DNA of 64,000 bases. Source: Planctomycetota bacterium (GTDB taxonomy: Bacteria > Planctomycetota > Phycisphaerae > UBA1845 > UTPLA1). A model generated the notes under the pieces. It saw only the letters and a list, made by a program, of their open reading frames with translations, was not told the DNA's origin and did no database searches. A program made the translations under genes and the position numbers. Below are positions 1-9,161 of the stretch, in pieces. The stretch is from positions 1 to 64,000 of the forward strand of contig QEVG01000018.1 of the NCBI GenBank assembly GCA_003576905.1. The letters run 5' to 3'. Position 1 is the stretch's first letter; every line of letters begins with the position of its first letter.

Positions 1-3
1 CTT

Positions 4-40
4 CATCAGAAAACTCCTCCCGCCAAGGGCGGGTCTGATG
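4..40. repeat. Imperfect hairpin at the left edge
   Basis: CATCAGA (4-10) pairs with TCTGATG (34-40), and inside it CCCGCC (19-24) pairs with GGCGGG (28-33), with an 8-nt bulge on the left arm. It lies downstream of the minus-strand integrase, so it could be its terminator, although there is no clean T-run on that strand. The rest of 1-196 shows no gene. Confidence 0.4.
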
Positions 41-196
41 ACCGAAATCTAGCAGATTTTTCTCGTTCTCGATGGATCAGAATTTGGGGGGAAGGTCACC
101 GCGGGGCGGCGGGGTTGGCGGCACGGAGGACCGACCATGTCGAATCGCAAGGAACGTCACCACTGGTCCCTGGTCGTTCTTTTTGGTCGAGTCCCC

Positions 197-1555
197 TCAC
201 CCAATCTTCCGCATGATCTCCATCACCCGCGCCCGGTCGCGCTCGGCGTAAACGGCATCGGTGATTTGGGCGCTGGCGTGACCCAGCGTCAGTTGGGCGG
301 CCTCAAGGCCAAACTCGCGTCGAAGCATCGTGGCCGCGCTATGACGGAGTTGATGCGGATGCCAGCGGTGGTTCTTCCGCCAATCAACCAACTCCTGCCA
401 TTTCTTCTCCTGCTTCAGGCGGGCCTCCCACTGCCCGGCGGTTTCTCTCCTCTGCTTGGCGAGAGGCGCCGGCGGCGGGAACGCCTTGTCACAGGCATAC
501 TGGATCGACCGGCAATACGCCGTCGTCGTGTAGTGGTCCTTGGCCTTGCGCATCGGGTCATGCCGTCGATTGGTGCCCGGTTTGTTGCCGCAGGACAGAG
601 GCGTCTTGCGCGCCGCTGTCACGATTTCGCGTCGCGCGGCCTCAGCTTCTGCGGGGCTGAACAAGTAGGCATTGGTCGGCCGGTTGGCGAGGAAGGGTCC
701 AATGACTTCCTGGGCCTTGGGACCGAAGTAGATCACCCGCTCCTTTTCGCGGTAGGCGTTCTTGTGAGCCTCGGGCCTGTAGGTCCAGACGCCCTGCGTC
801 TCGTCGATCTCGATATCGGTTGGGCGAAGGCAGAGCAGTTCGCCCGGTCGAGCGCCGGTTAGCAACTGAAGTTCGACGACGGCCCGGACCTGATCGTTCA
901 GGTGTGGCAGCACACCATCGAGCAAATGCTCCGGCACCGGTCCGACCTTTGGATTCTCCCGGGCCCTCGATCGACCACGGCGCAGGGGCTCCAGCGTGCA
1001 CAGCGCCTGGTGGACACTTGCTGGAACCAACTCGCGGGCAGCCGCCCATTTGAAGACGTGGCGGATACGCTGCATCTGCGAGTTGATGTACTTGCGCGAC
1101 CACGCCATACGAGGCGGTTTGGCGGTCACGTCTCCCCTGATCATCTCGTCGCGCAGGAGACGAATGTTGTTTGGCCCGAATTCGCCTGCGGTCGTATGGC
1201 CAAAGTACTGCTTCAGAAGTCGAAGCGCCCCGACAAGCGACTGCATGTGCTTTGGTCGATAGTAGCCTTCAGCCCAGCGCCAGTAGTCCCGAACGACTTC
1301 GGTGACCGTGGGACCGTTCTGATCGGTGAGCGCGGCCTCGACTGGCTTAAAGGCAGGCAGCCGTCGTCCATTCGCCTCCCACGCTGCGATTACGCGATGA
1401 TACGCCTCGCGACTTTCTGGAGAGCCGTACTCGCCGAGCCAATAGTCGCGTCGCCGGCGCGTGGTCGAATCCGTCAGCGTTACTAGGGCTTGCGAATAGC
1501 CCTTGCGGCGGCGATAGGCGGGAATCTTCGTTCGAAACCTGACGTTCTCCGGCAT
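197..1555 (-). CDS. Tyrosine-type site-specific integrase (neighbouring element)
   Basis: This 452-residue protein has the full catalytic set of a tyrosine recombinase in its C-terminal half: the box I arginine in LLTGARPGELL, the HxLRH motif in HPHQLRHSAATML, the LGH histidine and the nucleophile tyrosine in ITDAVYAE. The N-terminus KIPAYRRRKGYSQALVTL followed by LGEYGSPES is typical of the large integrase family of planctomycetes. The start codon faces the 44-bp attachment repeat about 120 bp away, and the gene is transcribed away from it. It is not closely similar to the integrase at the other end of the 48-kb element, so it most likely belongs to a second element inserted in the same tRNA site and extending out of the window. 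Family assignment is firm; element ownership is inferred. Confidence 0.93.
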   Translation of the reverse strand: MPENVRFRTKIPAYRRRKGYSQALVTLTDSTTRRRRDYWLGEYGSPESREAYHRVIAAWEANGRRLPAFKPVEAALTDQNGPTVTEVVRDYWRWAEGYYRPKHMQSLVGALRLLKQYFGHTTAGEFGPNNIRLLRDEMIRGDVTAKPPRMAWSRKYINSQMQRIRHVFKWAAARELVPASVHQALCTLEPLRRGRSRARENPKVGPVPEHLLDGVLPHLNDQVRAVVELQLLTGARPGELLCLRPTDIEIDETQGVWTYRPEAHKNAYREKERVIYFGPKAQEVIGPFLANRPTNAYLFSPAEAEAARREIVTAARKTPLSCGNKPGTNRRHDPMRKAKDHYTTTAYCRSIQYACDKAFPPPAPLAKQRRETAGQWEARLKQEKKWQELVDWRKNHRWHPHQLRHSAATMLRREFGLEAAQLTLGHASAQITDAVYAERDRARVMEIMRKIG

Positions 1556-1672
1556 GGTGCGACCTCCCGAACGCGCTTGCGCGGTGTAACACCGCGCGAT
1601 TTGGCGCTTCAGGCCGCACTGCCGAACGCCGGCAGGTCTCTCGAACTATCGAGGGCGGCGATATTTACGTTC

Positions 1673-1716
1673 AAAGCGGGCGATGGGATTCGAACCCACG
1701 ACGTCCAGCTTGGGAA
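1673..1716. repeat. attL: left 44-bp attachment repeat
   Basis: This sequence is identical to positions 49924-49967. It covers the tRNA-Gly acceptor 3' strand, T-arm, variable loop and anticodon stem up to the anticodon loop, preceded by AAA. Identity stops at 1717, where the tRNA 5' half is missing, so this copy is an integration scar and not a functional tRNA. The surrounding 1556-1863 interval (308 bp) has no other gene. Confidence 0.93.
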
Positions 1717-1863
1717 TCCTTCAGAGGCCGAACCTAAGTCGTTGCCAGATAAGGCGCAAGACGAGTTGCCCAAACGGGATACCGACTGATTTCGGACTGG
1801 CAGCGGAACTGACTTTTTACTGCTTCCCGGACCGGTTTTTACGCAACGTAGACGCAAATCAGC

Positions 1864-3123
1864 TTAAGCTTTTAAGGCTGGAAGTCGTTCGTCCGCAGAT
1901 GCCAAACTCGCAGCTACGATGGCTCGGATTTCTAATCGACTTAGACCCGAAACTTCTGGCGATTTCAACCCAGATTCGACATTCTCACTTGGACGCCTGC
2001 TTTCCGATGGCGTTCTTGAACTTCGCTTCAAGATTCGCGTTGCTTCATCCTCGTCATCCTGCGTGATGAAATGCCAGAGTTTTTTTCGCACCAAGAACGC
2101 AAATAGTCCGCATGGATTTCGCGTACCAATCGCCTTGGCATGCTCGGCAGCCGCGAAAAAGCGAAGCCGATCGCACACCGATTGACTGATAAGCCCACTT
2201 TCGGCTGCATGACGATGAAGCGCCATCATTCGTTCCGGGTCCAGCAAATCAGCCATGACAACATGGCGCATCGTCGGCTTCCCTGCCCTGTTCTGTTCTG
2301 TTGAAACACCAGACGGCCCGTTCTCGGGTTTCTGGTTCATGTACATTCTCGAAGAGAGTTCCTTGTCTTTATATGGGGGTGGCGATTTGGTTGTGGAAAC
2401 CACATGCAGGGGTGATCGTTTGCCTTGGGGTCTTATGTCGTTTCTCGACCAATCGAGGTTCACGCGAATCCGCTGGCCGAAACGGTTGAGCACCGTTTGG
2501 CGCGTCACGACGGGAATCAGCCAGCCCAGTTGAACCAAGTGCTTTCGCGCCGCCTTTACGTTTCGAATGTTGACACCAAAGACATCGGCGATCCACGACG
2601 ACTTGCAAGTTCCTTCCGGAAGGCAAGACCCTGCTCGATAGTAGAGGCACCGAAGAAGATGGCCGAGGATGGTCGCAACGACAACCCGGCGCGCTCCGCC
2701 GGCAATCAAGCGAATGATGCGGCGTGGCACCGGAACAATGCGCCGGTGATTGGGAACGAGGTCGAGAAGCAGCATCGTGTCAGAACCGACCGCGACTGCC
2801 TCGCTCCTGGGAAACACGATTGCCGACTCTGACCACGAAAGAAGTCCAGCAGTCTCGATTCGACCGAGGGATCGGCGTACATGCTCACCCCCTACCCCGC
2901 CGATCAGCCGGTGAACTTCCTCAATTCGGTACTTTGGCAAGCGGCCGTTTATAGCGCCGCAGCGCCGCGCGGTTAGCTCCAAGCAAGCAAACCACACGCG
3001 AAGGTCAACCAGGCGAAGATCGCCCCGTCTATAGGCCGCCCAGGCGCTTAAAAGCAGGGTTCCAGAAACGAAGGTGAAGCCACCGGCAGGTTTTTGCCGT
3101 GCAGCGGGTTCTTTGAGGGCCAT
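1864..3123 (-). CDS. Replication-initiator-like winged-helix protein
   Basis: I do not recognise a named family with certainty. The protein is about 419 residues from the ATG at 3123; a TTG two codons upstream (3129) is possible, and neither has a clear ribosome binding site. The first half is basic and helical, with two stretches that look like winged helices (around YRIEEVHRLIGGVGGEHVRRSLGRIETAGLLSW, given here only as a region near residue 70-100, and around residue 185-215). The C-terminal third is charged and low in complexity. It is divergent to parA across an intergenic region that holds a putative small RNA and iteron-like repeats, which is the layout of a plasmid rep/par block. A replication-initiator role is therefore inferred from context and general fold, not from a diagnostic motif. 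Confidence 0.5.
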   Translation of the reverse strand: MALKEPAARQKPAGGFTFVSGTLLLSAWAAYRRGDLRLVDLRVWFACLELTARRCGAINGRLPKYRIEEVHRLIGGVGGEHVRRSLGRIETAGLLSWSESAIVFPRSEAVAVGSDTMLLLDLVPNHRRIVPVPRRIIRLIAGGARRVVVATILGHLLRCLYYRAGSCLPEGTCKSSWIADVFGVNIRNVKAARKHLVQLGWLIPVVTRQTVLNRFGQRIRVNLDWSRNDIRPQGKRSPLHVVSTTKSPPPYKDKELSSRMYMNQKPENGPSGVSTEQNRAGKPTMRHVVMADLLDPERMMALHRHAAESGLISQSVCDRLRFFAAAEHAKAIGTRNPCGLFAFLVRKKLWHFITQDDEDEATRILKRSSRTPSESRRPSENVESGLKSPEVSGLSRLEIRAIVAASLASADERLPALKA

Positions 3124-3221
3124 AACCAATCAACCGTTTGACGAACACACGACGGGCGTTCGCACTGCCCGTTGGGGCAAGCCGTGAAGAAACACCTTCC
3201 CTGTTCAGCGATGAAAACGGT

Positions 3222-3251
3222 TTGACAGCAGCCTTTACGCCGCGCTACCTT
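3222..3251 (+). promoter_or_regulatory. Sigma-70-like promoter in the rep-par intergenic region
   Basis: A perfect -35 TTGACA (3222-3227) is followed after 18 bp by TACCTT (3246-3251). It points towards parA, but a strong terminator only about 70 bp further on suggests it makes a short RNA instead. Confidence 0.55.
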
Positions 3252-3257
3252 GGACCT

Positions 3258-3346
3258 GTCACAGTTTTGGTAGCTTGGAAGTTGGGGCGACCGGCTCCGA
3301 TTTCAAGCCGTGAAAAGGGCGACCAATTTGGTCGCTTTTTTCTTTT
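3258..3346 (+). ncRNA. Candidate small regulatory RNA between rep-like gene and parA
   Basis: About 90 nt lie between the predicted start site of the TTGACA/TACCTT promoter and a rho-independent terminator. No open reading frame of note fills it. In plasmids, short RNAs in this position control initiator synthesis or copy number, which makes this a reasonable candidate, but the RNA itself is only predicted from the promoter-terminator pair. Confidence 0.45.
3319..3346 (+). terminator. Rho-independent terminator
   Basis: GCGACCA (3319-3325) pairs with TGGTCGC (3329-3335) around a 3-nt loop, and is followed directly by TTTTTTCTTTT. It lies 400 bp upstream of parA and after no plus-strand gene. 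Confidence 0.8.
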
Positions 3347-3492
3347 GTGGACACGCTTGCTAGCCCAAATAGTCCTCCATCGTACACGACTCTCCACGCC
3401 GCCGGCCAATTCGCCAGCAATGCTTCAAGTCTCTTGAACCAAGGCGTACCGAACCGCCAAGTACCTGACAATACAAAATCTCTTGACCGTCG

Positions 3493-3720
3493 CATGACCG
3501 AATGCGGGAATGCGGGCAGGCGGGAACGCTGGCTTGCGGGAATGCAGGAAAGCCGGGATGCCCGCGTGCATGAATGCCGGCCTGCGGGAAGGGTCATTTT
3601 CTATCTTGTGCAAGGGGTTATTCCCGCGCTACGACCAAGACATGCGGGCACGCGCGATGGCGGGAAAGCGGGAAAGCATGAATGCGGCCATGCCCGAAAG
3701 CCCGAATGCCCGCGAACGCA
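3493..3720. repeat. Iteron-like GCGGGAATGC repeat field upstream of parA
   Basis: The motif GCGGGAATGC and close variants (GAATGCGGG, GCGGGAACGC, GCATGAATGC, GCGGGAAAGC, GAATGCCCGC) recur many times in both orientations in two clusters (3493-3592 and 3643-3716). Spacing is irregular and short, with no unique spacers, so it is not a CRISPR array. Such degenerate short repeats between rep-like and par genes fit an origin (initiator binding) or a partition centromere. Confidence 0.55.
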
Positions 3721-3746
3721 CCGAGAACTTTTTTTATGGAGGGCAC

Positions 3747-4640
3747 GTGACGACAGGGAAACGGCTTGGAATTCTGATCGCGGTCGGCAACCAAAAGGGT
3801 GGGGTCGGAAAGACTACCAACACCGTGCACATCGCGGCAGCACTCGGCCAGCGAGGCCACAAGAGCCTGGTCATCGATCTCGACCCGGCTGCAGGGGCCA
3901 CCAAACACCTGGGCGTTCCGGAGAATAGCTTCGCTGGTTCGCTTGAACTTCTTTCAACCGACGAAACCGTCGAGTCGCTCGCCATCACCGACAAGATGCC
4001 CAAAGGCGTTCACCTCATTCCTTCGAGGCCCCAGCTCTCGGAACTCGACACCGTGCTCTCAAAGTACGTTGACCGCACTCGAATCCTCGACCGACCCATC
4101 GCGCTTGCTCGCCAACAGTATGATTTCATTTTTCTCGACACGGCGCCGGCCGCGGCGGCAACCACGACTGTTGCAGCCTATTCCACGGCGGAGTGGTTCC
4201 TGCTTTCGGCGTTTCCGCATCCGCTCTCACTTGGCGGACTCACCGAGGCTTTCAACGACATCGCCGATGTGCGAAAGCATCGAAATCCCGGACTTGAAGT
4301 TCTGGGCGTCGTCTTCACCAATGTCGATGGACGAGCCACGCGGCTTCGGGCGCAACTTGAGACCGTCGTGCATTCGGCCCTGCCGGGACGGCGATTCGAC
4401 ACCTACATTTCTCAAGCTGTCGTACTGCCGGATCTCTCGGGCCGAGGAAAGACGCTCTTTCAACTACCGCGCTACGACAAGTATGCCGTCGCCAAGCAGT
4501 ACATGCGGCTTGCCCAGGAAGTCGAACATCGCGTGACCAATCGCGACGCGTTTCTCGCCGGAACACTTCCGCCGCCCATGCTTGTTGACCTCGAAGGTCC
4601 CGAAGTTGAGGCTGATGAAGCGCTCGTTGCAAACGCATGA
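3747..4640 (+). CDS. parA: ParA-family partition ATPase
   Basis: From the GTG at 3747 the protein has 297 residues. This start is preferred because GGAGGG lies 5-6 nt upstream and the deviant Walker A motif then falls at the expected place: KGGVGKTT at residues 17-24. The reading frame is open further upstream, but there it runs through the repeat field. IDLDP follows as the A' motif, and FLDTAP is the Walker B region. ParA-type ATPases move or position DNA or protein cargo over the nucleoid, together with a DNA-binding partner. The next gene, 11 bp downstream, is a good candidate for that partner. Presence of par genes suggests that the element has a replicating, plasmid-like stage. Confidence 0.92.
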   Translation: MTTGKRLGILIAVGNQKGGVGKTTNTVHIAAALGQRGHKSLVIDLDPAAGATKHLGVPENSFAGSLELLSTDETVESLAITDKMPKGVHLIPSRPQLSELDTVLSKYVDRTRILDRPIALARQQYDFIFLDTAPAAAATTTVAAYSTAEWFLLSAFPHPLSLGGLTEAFNDIADVRKHRNPGLEVLGVVFTNVDGRATRLRAQLETVVHSALPGRRFDTYISQAVVLPDLSGRGKTLFQLPRYDKYAVAKQYMRLAQEVEHRVTNRDAFLAGTLPPPMLVDLEGPEVEADEALVANA

Positions 4641-4651
4641 GAGGGTAGGGG

Positions 4652-5200
4652 ATGGCCAAGCCGCTTCGAGATCCACCGCCAACCAGTTCCGTGGCGCGCC
4701 TGCTCGACGTGGAGGCAGCAATCCGTGCAGTCGCTCCGGCACAACCCGCCGCCGCCCGTCCAACCGAGCCGGCCAACCGCGATTTGCCGGTCGTGTCAGT
4801 GCCGCCACCTTCGCGGCCGACCGAATCGCCGCCAGTTTTTTCAGCTCCGACGCCCAGCTATCCGGCAGGTGCTCTCACGGGCGAGCCTGCCAATATCAAG
4901 CGCGAGCTGGTACTCAGCCCTTCGACGGAGGAAACTTTTTCTCGGCTGGTCGAGGTTTACCGTCGCTCCACCGGCACGCGACTTAGCAACAGCCACGTTG
5001 CCCGCGCGATGCTCAAGGGCCTAGCCGCCTGCATGACATCGCTCGAACGAGAGGCCGATGCAATCGGACGCCTCCGGCTTCCCGGAAACGCGCGCGGCCG
5101 GGAAGGGGAGCGCGAACGATTCGAGGACCGGATTGCCGAAGCGTTCGTAAACGGCGTCCGGTCGGCAGCGGCCTACCGGCGAAAAGACCAGTCGAATTAG
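4652..5200 (+). CDS. Ribbon-helix-helix-like partition partner
   Basis: This 182-residue protein starts at an ATG behind a purine-rich GAGGGTAGGGG site, 11 bp after parA. Residues 1-80 are rich in proline and alanine and probably disordered. Residues about 83-125 (KRELVLSPSTEETFSRLVEV and what follows) read as a short beta strand followed by two helices, the pattern of a ribbon-helix-helix DNA-binding domain. The rest is charged and helical. In many small par systems the centromere-binding protein downstream of parA is a ribbon-helix-helix protein, so this role is a good guess from order and fold. The likely binding site is the repeat field upstream of parA. Confidence 0.6.
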   Translation: MAKPLRDPPPTSSVARLLDVEAAIRAVAPAQPAAARPTEPANRDLPVVSVPPPSRPTESPPVFSAPTPSYPAGALTGEPANIKRELVLSPSTEETFSRLVEVYRRSTGTRLSNSHVARAMLKGLAACMTSLEREADAIGRLRLPGNARGREGERERFEDRIAEAFVNGVRSAAAYRRKDQSN

Positions 5201-5256
5201 CGACGGCGCCAAGGCGAGCGCTAATCGATTCCGCGCGAGTGTGCTAGGATTAGGCC

Positions 5257-8200
5257 ATGGCATCTGTACTGTTGGTCAACGCCACAGATCTCACGTTTTG
5301 GGCAAACCGCCGAGACGCGCAAGATTCACTTCCCCGGCTAGTTCGACGCTTGGTGCATGCAACAATCGAACGCGTCCAGCGCATGGGCCTTCCGGCAGGA
5401 GAAGCGGTCCAACTTGGCGGCTGGGATGGGATCGTTGAAGTCCCCAAGGGAAACGCATTCGTGCCTGATAACACGTCTGTATGGGAATTCACCGTAAACA
5501 AGAACGCAAAGGACAAGGCAGACGGAGATTACGAAAAACGCACTGCCGAGCCATTGGGTATTGATCCTGCCACTTCCACTTTTGTCTTTGTCACAGCCAG
5601 GCGTTGGGCCGACAAGCGCGAATGGGAGGTAGCTCGTCAAAAGGAAGGAGAATGGAAGGATGTCCGCGCCTACGATGCCGACGACTTAGAAGCGTGGCTC
5701 GAATCCGCCCCGAGTGTTCATGTCTGGCTCTCGATTCTGTTGGGTAAACATCCGGAGGGCGCTGACGACATTGCAAACCTATGGGCAGATTGGTCCGGCG
5801 TCACAAATCCGCCGCTCTCCGCACCACTCGTGCTTGCAGGACGAACCGCGATTGTGGAGTCCATCCAGAAGTGGATGGCTGCTCCGTCTAGTCACCTTAC
5901 CTTGCGCGGCGAATCTCGCGAAGAATCGCTAGCGGTGCTCGCCGCATCCATCATGGCACTTCCAGCCGTTCAACAACTTGAAATCCTTTCCCGCACCGTA
6001 ATTGCAAAGGACATATCCGCTTGGAATCGGCTCGCTGCGTCCGACAACAGGATCATACTCATCCAGGATTTTGAAAGCACGACGGCCATCGGGCGCGCGG
6101 CCCAACGCGGACATTCGGCAGTTCTCTTGCTTGGCCGAGCCGATGCTACATCTCCCAATGCAATCGAGATTCCCAGGATTAAGGCCGAGGATGCAAAAGA
6201 AGCAGTACTCGACATGGGTGTCGAGAAGGAAAAGGCCGGTGACCTCGCCGTACTCGCCCGCCGGAGCCTTATGTCCCTACGTCGAAAGCTGGCGATGGCT
6301 CCGCAGATAATCCAGCCACAGTGGGCAATACCGGAGAATTCAGTGTCCCTGATCCCGGCGCTACTTTTGGGGCGCTGGTCTGATTCGTCCGAAGGCGACC
6401 GTACCGCGATATCCGAAATCGCAGCGGCGCAATTCACCGAGGTCAACAAGGAGTTCATACGATGGATGAACGATAATGACCCGCCGCTTCGATGCGTCGG
6501 CTCGGCATGGTATTTGACTTCCGAAGAGGACGCTTGGTCGCTTCTCGGTCGCTTTGTATCGAACGAACACCTAAGTCGATTTGAAAAGATCGTTCTTCAA
6601 GTCCTCGGCGATTATGACAAGCGCCTTGATCTGGCAAAAGATAAGCGTTGGTATGCGGAGCTTCTGGGACACAAGCCGCAGTTTTCCAGGCTGATACACA
6701 CGGGACTAGCTAACACGCTAATCATGATGGGGGCTCGTGGCGAGGGTATTCCGACGGTTGGCAGCCTCTCGCTCTCGAGTGCGGCAGCAAAGTATGTTCG
6801 ACAGCTCCTTGAACCGACGGACTGGCGCATCTGGGCATCATTGCCGCTGCGAGCATTAGCCGAGGCCGCCCCCGATGAGTTCCTTCAAGCTGCCGAGCGA
6901 TCCTTAACTGGCGACTCGCCACCACTTGCGAAGCTATTCGAAGAAGAGGCCGATGAACCCATGTTCGGCTCTTCTCCACATACCGAATTACTCTGGGCTC
7001 TTGAGATACTTGCTTGGAGCGATACGCACCTGACCCGAAGTGCATTGGTGCTCGCGTCCCTTGCACGAATTGACCCGGGTGGAAGGCTTGCCAACCGACC
7101 CCTAGCGAGTCTTCAGGGAATCTTTCTTCCATGGTACCCGCAAACGGGAGCTTCACCAGGCCAACGGCTTGATGCAATTGATGCCCTACGAAAAAGGGAG
7201 CCCGAGGTTGCTTGGAAAGTGATGATACGCTGTCTGCCCAAATTCCACGATGTCGGTCACCCATCAGCAAAACCACAATGGAGAGAGTGGGCGCCTGAAG
7301 AACCTCGAGTCCCGCGATCCGAATACACCGCGGCGATTAAGGCTCTTGTCGAACGCTTAATTGACGACGCGAGTAATCACGGCCGACGATGGGCCGACTT
7401 AATCGAGAGCCTGCCTCAACTCCCCCCGTCGGATCATGACGTGGTTAAGTCCAACCTTGACGCGCTCGATTCCAACGAGCTTCCACAGGAGGAGGCAACA
7501 ACAATCTGGCACGCGCTTCGCATCCTGATTTCAAATCACCGATCGTTCTCCGATGCAGATTGGGCACTCCCAAAGGCGAAGGTCGATGCTCTAGAAGGCA
7601 CTCTGAATCGCTTTACCCCCGCCAACGAAATAGACCGCGTCGCATGGTTATTCAGTGATCGTCCCATGCTCTTGGAGGGTAGGGAAGAAGATTGGCGGGC
7701 CCACGAGACGCTGGTTGCTGAGAGACAGGACTCTGCGCTGCGATCACTCATTGCCACACGAAACCCGGATTGGCTTCGAGACTTGCTTCGCCAGACGCCG
7801 CGCCCCGCGTTGGTTGGAGCTTCACTTGCCAGAACAGGAATAATAGACAATATCGAGAACAGCTTACTTGGAGAATATCTCACCCAAGACGACGATACTT
7901 CGCGCCTGTTTATTGCAGGGTTTATCGGCAAGGCAACCCACACTCGCGGATTCCAATGGGCGAGAGAGAAATTAGAGATCGCAGGCGTCAATTGGTCCTG
8001 CCAGCAGAAGGCCGCGTTCTGCACTTTATTGAACGTCACGGACGAGGCTTTGAATCTCGTTGAATCCCTTACCGAAGAGTGTCAAGACTACTACTGGAAA
8101 AAAGTGAACGTATTCTTTGTCGAAGAGCCGCTGACTGAAAAAGTCGTAGAGTCGCTGCTCCGCTACGGTCGTCCCGATGCGGCGCTTCAGATGTTTGCCT

Positions 8201-9024
8201 TCCACTCGCAACGGCAAGCCCTCGCCCCCGACTTGATTGTGCGAGCATTGGAACAGATGCTTCAAGCCAAAGACCTAAACCAGGCGCGTATCCGTCTATC
8301 CGGGCACGAAATCGGCGACCTATTAAGGATCGCCACGGACTCTGGCAAAGTTGATGAACCGCGCATCGCAAGACTCGAATGGGCATACTTGCCGGCGTTG
8401 GATCGGCATTCATATCAACCACGGTTGCTCCATCGCGAACTTTCCCGAAACCCAGAGTTCTTCGCACAGGTCGTAGCAATCGTCTTCCGCGAAGAGGGTG
8501 CAGACGGGATCGAAACCTCAGATGAAGAACAAGAGCGGGCTCGTCGGGGTTATGAACTACTCGATTCCTGGAGATCGCCGCCGGGACTAGGAGCGGACGA
8601 CAAACTAGATTCCAGCGATCTTCGTCTGTGGGTGACGAAGGCAAGAGAGCTGCTCAAGACAAGCAAGCGCTTAGCGGTCGGAGATGTTTCGATTGGCCAA
8701 GTTCTCAGCGGACATTTCTTTGGTTCGGATGGAGCGTGGCCACATGAGGCCGTTCGAAACCTCATTGAGGAATTGGCAAGCGACCAGTTTGAGAGTGGGC
8801 TCGTCACCGGTCTATTCAACTCCGAAGGAGTCTATTCAAAGGACCCCAACGACGGTGGCAGGCGCGAGCGAGGTATCGCAGAGCGATACGAGGCATTCGC
8901 CACCAAGGTTACCAGCAAGTGGCCGCGAACTGCTGCCATGTTGCGGCGAATCCGTGATCATTACTTGGCGCATGCAATGGACGAGGATCGCCGAGCCGAA
9001 TTGCGGCAAGATTTATCTGATTAA
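5257..9024 (+). CDS. Large nuclease-like/STAND-like protein, candidate antiphage sensor
   Basis: This protein has 1255 residues. The first 150 residues resemble a restriction-endonuclease-like (Mrr/Cap4-type) domain: WDGIVEV (D57), SVWEFTVNK (E77) and the conserved block FVFVTARRW...KEGEWKDVRAYDADDLEAWLE. The expected lysine after the glutamate is not obvious, so activity is uncertain. Residues around 190-330 sit where a STAND NTPase is expected (APLVLAGR...), but the P-loop position reads LRGESREES and lacks the GK[ST] signature. The remaining 900 residues are helix-rich and probably form repeats, as in the sensor part of Avs proteins. Nuclease head, NTPase-like middle and long repeat tail in a mobile element suggest phage defence. 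This is inference; no named system is assigned. Confidence 0.6.
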   Translation: MASVLLVNATDLTFWANRRDAQDSLPRLVRRLVHATIERVQRMGLPAGEAVQLGGWDGIVEVPKGNAFVPDNTSVWEFTVNKNAKDKADGDYEKRTAEPLGIDPATSTFVFVTARRWADKREWEVARQKEGEWKDVRAYDADDLEAWLESAPSVHVWLSILLGKHPEGADDIANLWADWSGVTNPPLSAPLVLAGRTAIVESIQKWMAAPSSHLTLRGESREESLAVLAASIMALPAVQQLEILSRTVIAKDISAWNRLAASDNRIILIQDFESTTAIGRAAQRGHSAVLLLGRADATSPNAIEIPRIKAEDAKEAVLDMGVEKEKAGDLAVLARRSLMSLRRKLAMAPQIIQPQWAIPENSVSLIPALLLGRWSDSSEGDRTAISEIAAAQFTEVNKEFIRWMNDNDPPLRCVGSAWYLTSEEDAWSLLGRFVSNEHLSRFEKIVLQVLGDYDKRLDLAKDKRWYAELLGHKPQFSRLIHTGLANTLIMMGARGEGIPTVGSLSLSSAAAKYVRQLLEPTDWRIWASLPLRALAEAAPDEFLQAAERSLTGDSPPLAKLFEEEADEPMFGSSPHTELLWALEILAWSDTHLTRSALVLASLARIDPGGRLANRPLASLQGIFLPWYPQTGASPGQRLDAIDALRKREPEVAWKVMIRCLPKFHDVGHPSAKPQWREWAPEEPRVPRSEYTAAIKALVERLIDDASNHGRRWADLIESLPQLPPSDHDVVKSNLDALDSNELPQEEATTIWHALRILISNHRSFSDADWALPKAKVDALEGTLNRFTPANEIDRVAWLFSDRPMLLEGREEDWRAHETLVAERQDSALRSLIATRNPDWLRDLLRQTPRPALVGASLARTGIIDNIENSLLGEYLTQDDDTSRLFIAGFIGKATHTRGFQWAREKLEIAGVNWSCQQKAAFCTLLNVTDEALNLVESLTEECQDYYWKKVNVFFVEEPLTEKVVESLLRYGRPDAALQMFAFHSQRQALAPDLIVRALEQMLQAKDLNQARIRLSGHEIGDLLRIATDSGKVDEPRIARLEWAYLPALDRHSYQPRLLHRELSRNPEFFAQVVAIVFREEGADGIETSDEEQERARRGYELLDSWRSPPGLGADDKLDSSDLRLWVTKARELLKTSKRLAVGDVSIGQVLSGHFFGSDGAWPHEAVRNLIEELASDQFESGLVTGLFNSEGVYSKDPNDGGRRERGIAERYEAFATKVTSKWPRTAAMLRRIRDHYLAHAMDEDRRAELRQDLSD

Positions 9025-9161
9025 CCGCGTCTCATCACCATGCCCACCTAAACTAGACCGCGCGCTGCCCACAATCAGCAATACCCAACAGGCCGCTGGG
9101 AAGGCATACAACGTTTCGTTGTGCACTTGTGGCTTTCTGCTTTGGTAATAGTCTACTCTAT

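Noticed and set aside
137-862. 241-codon plus-strand frame opposite the left integrase
   Set aside because: The integrase on the minus strand has all active-site residues; the plus-strand frame has no domain pattern.
1676-1747. Second tRNA-Gly at the left repeat
   Set aside because: Only the 3' part is present; the sequence diverges after the anticodon loop and no cloverleaf can form.
1490-1789. Short plus-strand frame containing GIRTHDVQLG
   Set aside because: That peptide is the well-known false translation of a tRNA 3' part; here it comes from the attachment repeat, not from a gene.
3493-3720. CRISPR array
   Set aside because: The repeats are short, degenerate, in both orientations and without unique spacers of constant length; no cas genes are present.
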